Below are positions 5,930 to 10,046 of a stretch of 10,046 nt of DNA, piece after piece (the first letter of the stretch is position 1; every line of letters starts with the position of its first letter). A program made the position numbers and the translations under genes. This DNA is from Asterionellopsis glacialis (lineage: Eukaryota > Bacillariophyta > Plagiogrammaphyceae > Rhaphoneidales > Asterionellopsidaceae), in assembly GCA_014885115.2 (NCBI GenBank), contig WKLE02003163.1, positions 1-10,046 on the forward strand, given 5' to 3'. The notes under the pieces were generated by a model. The model saw only the letters and a list, made by a program, of their open reading frames with translations. It had not been told where the DNA came from and made no database searches.

Positions 5930-8838
5930 ATGAGTAATTGTAGTCGTGAGGAAGTGGATGACATGGAAGAAGATGTCCAACAATATCAACAAAAGAACGA
6001 GGACGACGACGAGGAAGACGACATGGCTGATGACGACGATTATGATGAACAGCAACAGCAGCATCCGCAAGAAGAACTTCTCACAAGTCTCCCTGGACGC
6101 TCACCTCCTGGGATGGCACTACGTTCAGGTCGCAAAAAAAGAAGACGATCGCAGGAGACGAGTGGTCTTACACCACCACCAGATACAGCCAAAAAGACGA
6201 AACGAAAGGCACCAGGAAAACGAGCAAGTGTTGTAATCGTTGATAGCGAATTGGAGGGAAAAGAGGAAACTTTGGATGGACAAGACGATGGAAATATGGA
6301 AGATGCTGTTGCCAACGGAGAGAACGATACTGAAAAGGATGGTACCGAAATGGCTTCGGTAAATAATGAAGAAACTATCACCGCGGAAACAGCAGCAACT
6401 ACTACTACCGAGAAAGTGAATGGTATCGATCGTGGTGTAACCAACGGCAAACATGATCAACCTATGTTAAACTTGCGCATGCCTTCACAACATACACCAG
6501 CAACCAAAGCTAGAGCAGAGGAGGGTGCTGTATTAGCAACAGCAACATCTTCTGCTACAATGGGTGTGGCGGCTACATTAAATGCTGCTAATGTATCAGC
6601 TGTATCGAGCACGGTCACAGCAACATCAAACACTATATCTACGCGTCGACTTGTATTTGATACTCCACCTGTAGATACAAAGCTTTTACCAAACCAACAA
6701 CAGCAACAACAAGAGCAAGGCAAAAAAGACAGGGATGCTACCAGTAGTAGTGATGACAATAATATTTCCATTGAATCTACCACAACACTGAAACCATCAC
6801 CTACATCAGAATGTGAAGGTTACATTAATCGAACAGGATCTTACATATTAGAATGTTTCACAAGTACAATCCCAGAATTGTTAACCAATTTAGTTGTACC
6901 AAAATCAGAACGATTTAACAGTACTGTCAATGGTAGTGGTGGTGGTGTAGCTGTAGAGGAAAAGGAAGAGCCAAAACCTAAATTGGGTCGCACCGATGTA
7001 TGGATGGGTATTATACTTGTGGTTTACTTATTAATGACGCTGACCTTGGGTGGATCACCCACCAACAATTTATGGTCGGCATCAGAACAAACTTTGACAA
7101 TGTATCAACAAATGTTTGGTGTGTCAAATCCTCTTCCTCCTCTTGCTACTTCTTCAAAAAGTCTATCAAAGCAGGCAAATGCAACAACACCACAAGTGAA
7201 TGTCACTAAAGCTCCAAAGCCCAAGAAGATAAAGGTGGTGAAAAAGAAGGTGGAGAAAGTTGTAGAAAAGGTTGTAGAGGTGCCGAAAGTTGTGAAAGTA
7301 CCCAAAGTGGTAAAAAGGAAGAAGGGAAAAACTCAAAAGCCAGCACCCCAAAAAATCAGTATTAAACCCAACAAGAAAATGCAAAAAGATATCGTTGTAG
7401 AAGATGAGTCACCAAGTCCATTACAACCTCTATTTAAATCAATGACTTCCACAAATTCATCTGTGACAAGAAATAGTGCCAAGATTACAGATGGAGTTCA
7501 AACTGTACGCGAAAAACTTGAAAAAGAATGGGCCACTGCAAAGAAATGGGATAAAAAATTGCAGGAAATCCGAGGCGTTTTACAGAATATGCTAGATACA
7601 CGTCAGGAAAAAGGTGAAGATGATAAAAAAACATTACTTGCCAAGATCAGTCATGCCAAAGAATTGATCGAAGTAATAAAGACATTGTCACAACTACCCA
7701 TCATTCGAATTTTTGATGAGAATGTATTACTTTGGAATATTCCAGAAGTTAAAGCTTGTTCAGGCCCATTAAATTTACCTCCACTGCCACCAACAGATTC
7801 TCTCCGTTCTCAAAAGCTATTTGATTCGCTTCGTGGTGTAAGTAAACGGATCGAAAAAAATACCAAGTTAATCAATGCTGAAGAAGAATTTGTCAAAAAA
7901 TGGATCAAGGAAAGCGTATCTGAATTGATGCCTCAGTTGGATCTAAGTGAATTAGAAGAAACTGGATCGCATTATGACGAGATTGGAGATACAGGAGACA
8001 ACGCTGTGGATGACGTTCGAAAACTTACGAAGGAAAAACTTTACGGTTTGATTGACAAACGCTTAATGGTGGAACGAGCTGATCGAACTGGAAAAGTTGA
8101 TTATGCATCCATTCAAGCAGGAGCTAGTGTAATTTATTCTGGTCCTCGAACTACATCACCATCTTTGGTAGATAAGCTTCCTCTGTTCAATCGAATCTTG
8201 GCGTACTGGAGGCTTCGTTTTTATGGACATGGCCCCGAAGCAGCTGTGACACCTACATTCCCTAAAAATGCACTTGGACAATGTTGGTCCTTTGAAAAGA
8301 ACTCATCCTTCAAATACAAGCCTACAAGAAACAGTTACAAATTGGATCAGTCAAATGGGAGATATGCTACTCTTTCTGTTCGATTACCTAGACCTGTACA
8401 GGTTAGTAGTGTTGTGATTGAACATCCTCCTAAGGAGGCGACAAACCAAGTCCAATCAGCGATTAAAAATTTCCGTGTTGTAGGGTATGAAGATGATATG
8501 GCAGAAGGAAAATTCCGGGCTCTCGGACAATTCAAATATGGTATAAGTAAGTTCTATTTGATTTTTTGCCGTAGGTTGGTAATTGTGATCTACTTTTTAT
8601 AACCTCGAGCTTACATCATTTTTATTGCTTGATTGTCCCGATTTTTTACACAGATGGAAAGAGAACCTTGCAAGAATTCGAAGTGAACGTGAACGACAGT
8701 GATGGAAGTACCATTCCGATGCTACAATCGATCACACTTGCAATCGATTCGAACTACGACTTTCCGTATGCGTGCCTGTATCGTTTCCGAGTACATGGTG
8801 AGGAACAGCTTATCATTGATGATCCTGAACATGAGTAG
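5930..8838 (+). CDS. SUN-domain inner nuclear membrane protein (LINC complex), two exons
   Basis: SUN proteins span the inner nuclear membrane and bind KASH proteins in the perinuclear space, coupling nucleus to cytoskeleton. Exon 1 runs from ATG 5930 to 8540 (or 8546) and exon 2 from 8654 to TAG 8836-8838, giving 931 (or 933) residues. Order: acidic and Gln-rich residues 1-50; basic NLS-like GRKKRRR near 67-73 and KKTKRKAPGKR near 88-98; Ser/Thr/Ala-rich low complexity to about 350; one transmembrane helix near 357-374 (VWMGIILVVYLLMTLTLG); a Lys/Val repeat at 432-466; predicted coiled coils near 520-590 and 625-665; SUN domain from about 721 (GKVDYASIQAGASVI) to about 921. SUN signatures include GQCWSFEKN, VVIEHPPKE and ACLYRFRVHGEE. 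Cys785 and Cys911 match the human SUN2 pair Cys601/Cys705. A short acidic tail ends the protein. Without splicing, the frame stops inside the intron and loses the last SUN strands. No breaks were found. Confidence 0.93.
7223..7327 (+). repeat. Lys/Val-rich repeat region in the SUN protein
   Basis: Residues 432-466 are built from short, imperfect copies of KVVxK, such as VEKVVEKVVEV and PKVVKVPKVVK, followed by a basic KRKKGK. It begins about 58 residues after the transmembrane helix, so it should lie in the perinuclear lumen. At the DNA level it is an imperfect repeat of AARGTTGTAGA-like units. Such tracts can expand and contract, so length may vary between strains. Confidence 0.7.
8541..8653 (+). 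other. GT-AG intron in the SUN gene with two in-frame donor options
   Basis: The intron splits the SUN domain. The acceptor TTTTTTACACAG ends at 8653 and exon 2 resumes at 8654. Two donors six bases apart keep the same frame: GTATAA at 8541 gives a 113-nt intron and the junction KYDGKRTLQ, while GTAAGT at 8547 gives a 107-nt intron and the junction KYGINGKRTLQ. Animal SUN proteins have about TYDQDGEPIQ here; the first option restores the Tyr-Asp, the second uses the stronger donor consensus. Evidence for the intron itself is strong: exon 1 ends mid-domain and exon 2 encodes the exact missing SUN C-terminus. Confidence 0.85.
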
Positions 8839-9149
8839 AACACTACAGGCCACTTAAAATACCCGATCGCAACAATAGAGGGATTGGCAAAATACCAGAT
8901 AAACTTTTAAATTCACTTGTCAAACTTGGGGTTTGTGTGCCATTTTCAATTTTTGTCCCCTTGGTGTTTTTATTTAATCATATTCGTGTATTACGGTTTA
9001 GCTTGGAGTGTCAGTAAACTCGTAGCGGGAAGACAAATATTTCACTATCACTCTAGAAGGAAGGAGTGCAGTATAAGGTATACGGATGTAGTCATAAAAA
9101 GTTATTTGGTGTATGAGATATTTTGACACAATCAGCACAGACAGACACA

Positions 9150-9155
9150 AATAAA
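9150..9155 (+). promoter_or_regulatory. Possible poly(A) signal AATAAA for the SUN gene
   Basis: A canonical AATAAA hexamer lies about 310 nt after the SUN stop codon. Algal genes often lack a strict hexamer and AT-rich DNA yields it by chance, so support is weak. Confidence 0.25.
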
Positions 9156-9185
9156 CTTCATCTAACTTCTTTGGCATTTACTAAT

Positions 9186-9207
9186 CTAGGACCTAAAGTA
9201 GGTCTAG
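9186..9207. repeat. Short hairpin in the 3' flank
   Basis: GACCTA (9190-9195), a 3-nt loop AAG and TAGGTC (9199-9204) form a perfect 6-bp stem, extended by three more pairs (CTA with TAG) across a one-base bulge. It starts about 30 nt after the AATAAA at 9150. It could be a 3'-end processing or stability element, or chance. Confidence 0.3.
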
Positions 9208-10046
9208 AGAGAGTAACAGATTTTGTCTCAATCATAAAATGTTGTGTCCAGTATGTTGAATATTGAGTGGACTTGCAGCTTTGTGATAGAAACAGATTGT
9301 ATTAAAATGGCCTGAGGGATTGGTCATAAGACATTTTTAGTTATTTATTGTTAATTCTCTACTATTGGTGATGAACCCCAGCCTTGGGCCTTGTTGTAAT
9401 TAGTTTGGACACTTCTTATTAATGTGCAATAAGTGTTCCAGGTTTGATTGTTTTTAGGCATCTTGGTGTATTTCAATATATTCAAAGTCAGGTTATCATG
9501 GCATCTGGAACCGGAATAATGCATGCTGGAATTTATCAATTTGCAAACAATTAAGTGATGTTCAACTGTTTTCCTGAAATTATAGGAAATTACAATTTAA
9601 GCCAATTAAATTATGTACACCTACTCCATTCAATTCCCACCTGCGTTTCTCTAAAATTGCTGCATTCCAAAATGTCCCATTTCAAATTGCCTACAGTCCC
9701 ACCACAGAGATTAAGATAGGGCATGTCTAACATGTCAAGCTTGCGATTTCCAAAAAATAAGAAAAAACAAACTCACCAGAGGCCACTGTATCTTATTTGA
9801 TGACATAATTTTTACATCATGAGTCAAACATTCTTTTTCCATAAATATTAGGTAAGGTTTACATTCATGTGGTGTATTGCTTAGAAAGAACTGCCCTACG
9901 CTGCCTATGTCGACCACGGCACAACACAACAATCAGACAATCAACACACAAAAGAAAAGAAGAAATTTATTTGGTGATGAAAATTATGAGCTAATTTATA
10001 ATTGTAATTTTTAGATAGAGAAGATCCAAAAGAATCTTTAAGATTC

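Larger units (their letters stand above)
8839..10046. other. AT-rich 3' flank without a supported gene
   Basis: About 1.2 kb follow the SUN stop codon. The only open frames are 62-69 codons long with non-ATG or poorly placed starts, no recognisable domains and no conserved motifs. The segment holds the 3' UTR of the SUN gene, a possible poly(A) signal, and three small inverted repeats at 9186-9207, 9570-9589 and 10032-10046. No tRNA, rRNA or transposon signature was seen. Confidence 0.6.

Noticed and set aside
6040..6783. Several long minus-strand frames opposite the SUN exon
   Set aside because: They are antisense shadows of repetitive codon runs, rich in Ser, Val, Phe and Cys as expected from complementing Asp, Gln and Thr codons.
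8917..9126. Open frame of 69 codons on the plus strand after the SUN gene
   Set aside because: No domain, AT-driven composition, and it overlaps the likely 3' UTR; nothing supports translation.
9351..9539. Open frame of 62 codons on the minus strand
   Set aside because: No motif and random-looking composition.
9735..9932. Open frame of 65 codons on the minus strand with a segment reading GQFFLSNTPHECKPYLIF
   Set aside because: It looks slightly protein-like, but the start is TTG, it is short, no family is recognisable and no adjoining exon was found.
1..10046. CRISPR arrays, tRNA or rRNA genes, riboswitches, bacterial operons
   Set aside because: No spaced direct repeats, cloverleaf, rRNA segments or Shine-Dalgarno-linked gene clusters were seen; the window is eukaryotic.

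Overview
The window looks like eukaryotic nuclear DNA, most likely from a diatom or related stramenopile. It holds a SUN-domain gene with a short GT-AG intron and a decayed tyrosine-recombinase (YR) retrotransposon of a type I associate with diatom and stramenopile genomes. The lineage call is inference from protein resemblance, not a search result.

Positions 1-92 are AT-rich and show no gene. Positions 93-5573, all on the minus strand, are one degenerate DIRS/Ngaro-like element. In transcription order (right to left) it carries a Gag-like protein with a CCCH zinc finger, a reverse transcriptase fused to RNase H, and a tyrosine recombinase that overlaps the end of the RNase H frame by about 370 bp in a different frame. 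Every coding region is broken: eight in-frame stops (six of them TGA), one frame break near the Gag N-terminus, and loss of the recombinase C-terminus that should carry the catalytic tyrosine. No DNA adenine methyltransferase or LTR was seen.

Positions 5574-5929 are a 356-bp divergent spacer between the element's gag start and the host gene. It must contain both the 5' end of the element and the promoter of the host gene; a nested inverted repeat lies about 40 bp before the host ATG.

Positions 5930-8838 on the plus strand are an intact two-exon gene for a SUN-domain inner nuclear membrane protein of about 931 residues. The order is acidic and Gln-rich N-terminus with nuclear localisation signals, one transmembrane helix, a Lys/Val-rich repeat, coiled coils, and a C-terminal SUN domain. 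Such proteins bind KASH partners across the perinuclear space to form LINC complexes. Positions 8839-10046 are AT-rich with no convincing gene, only a possible poly(A) signal and small hairpins.

The two units are functionally unrelated: a dead retroelement lies head-to-head with a normal cellular gene. I see no new multigene system. The points most worth checking are the minus-one frame staircase of the element, its TGA-dominated decay, and lineage-specific features of the SUN protein.
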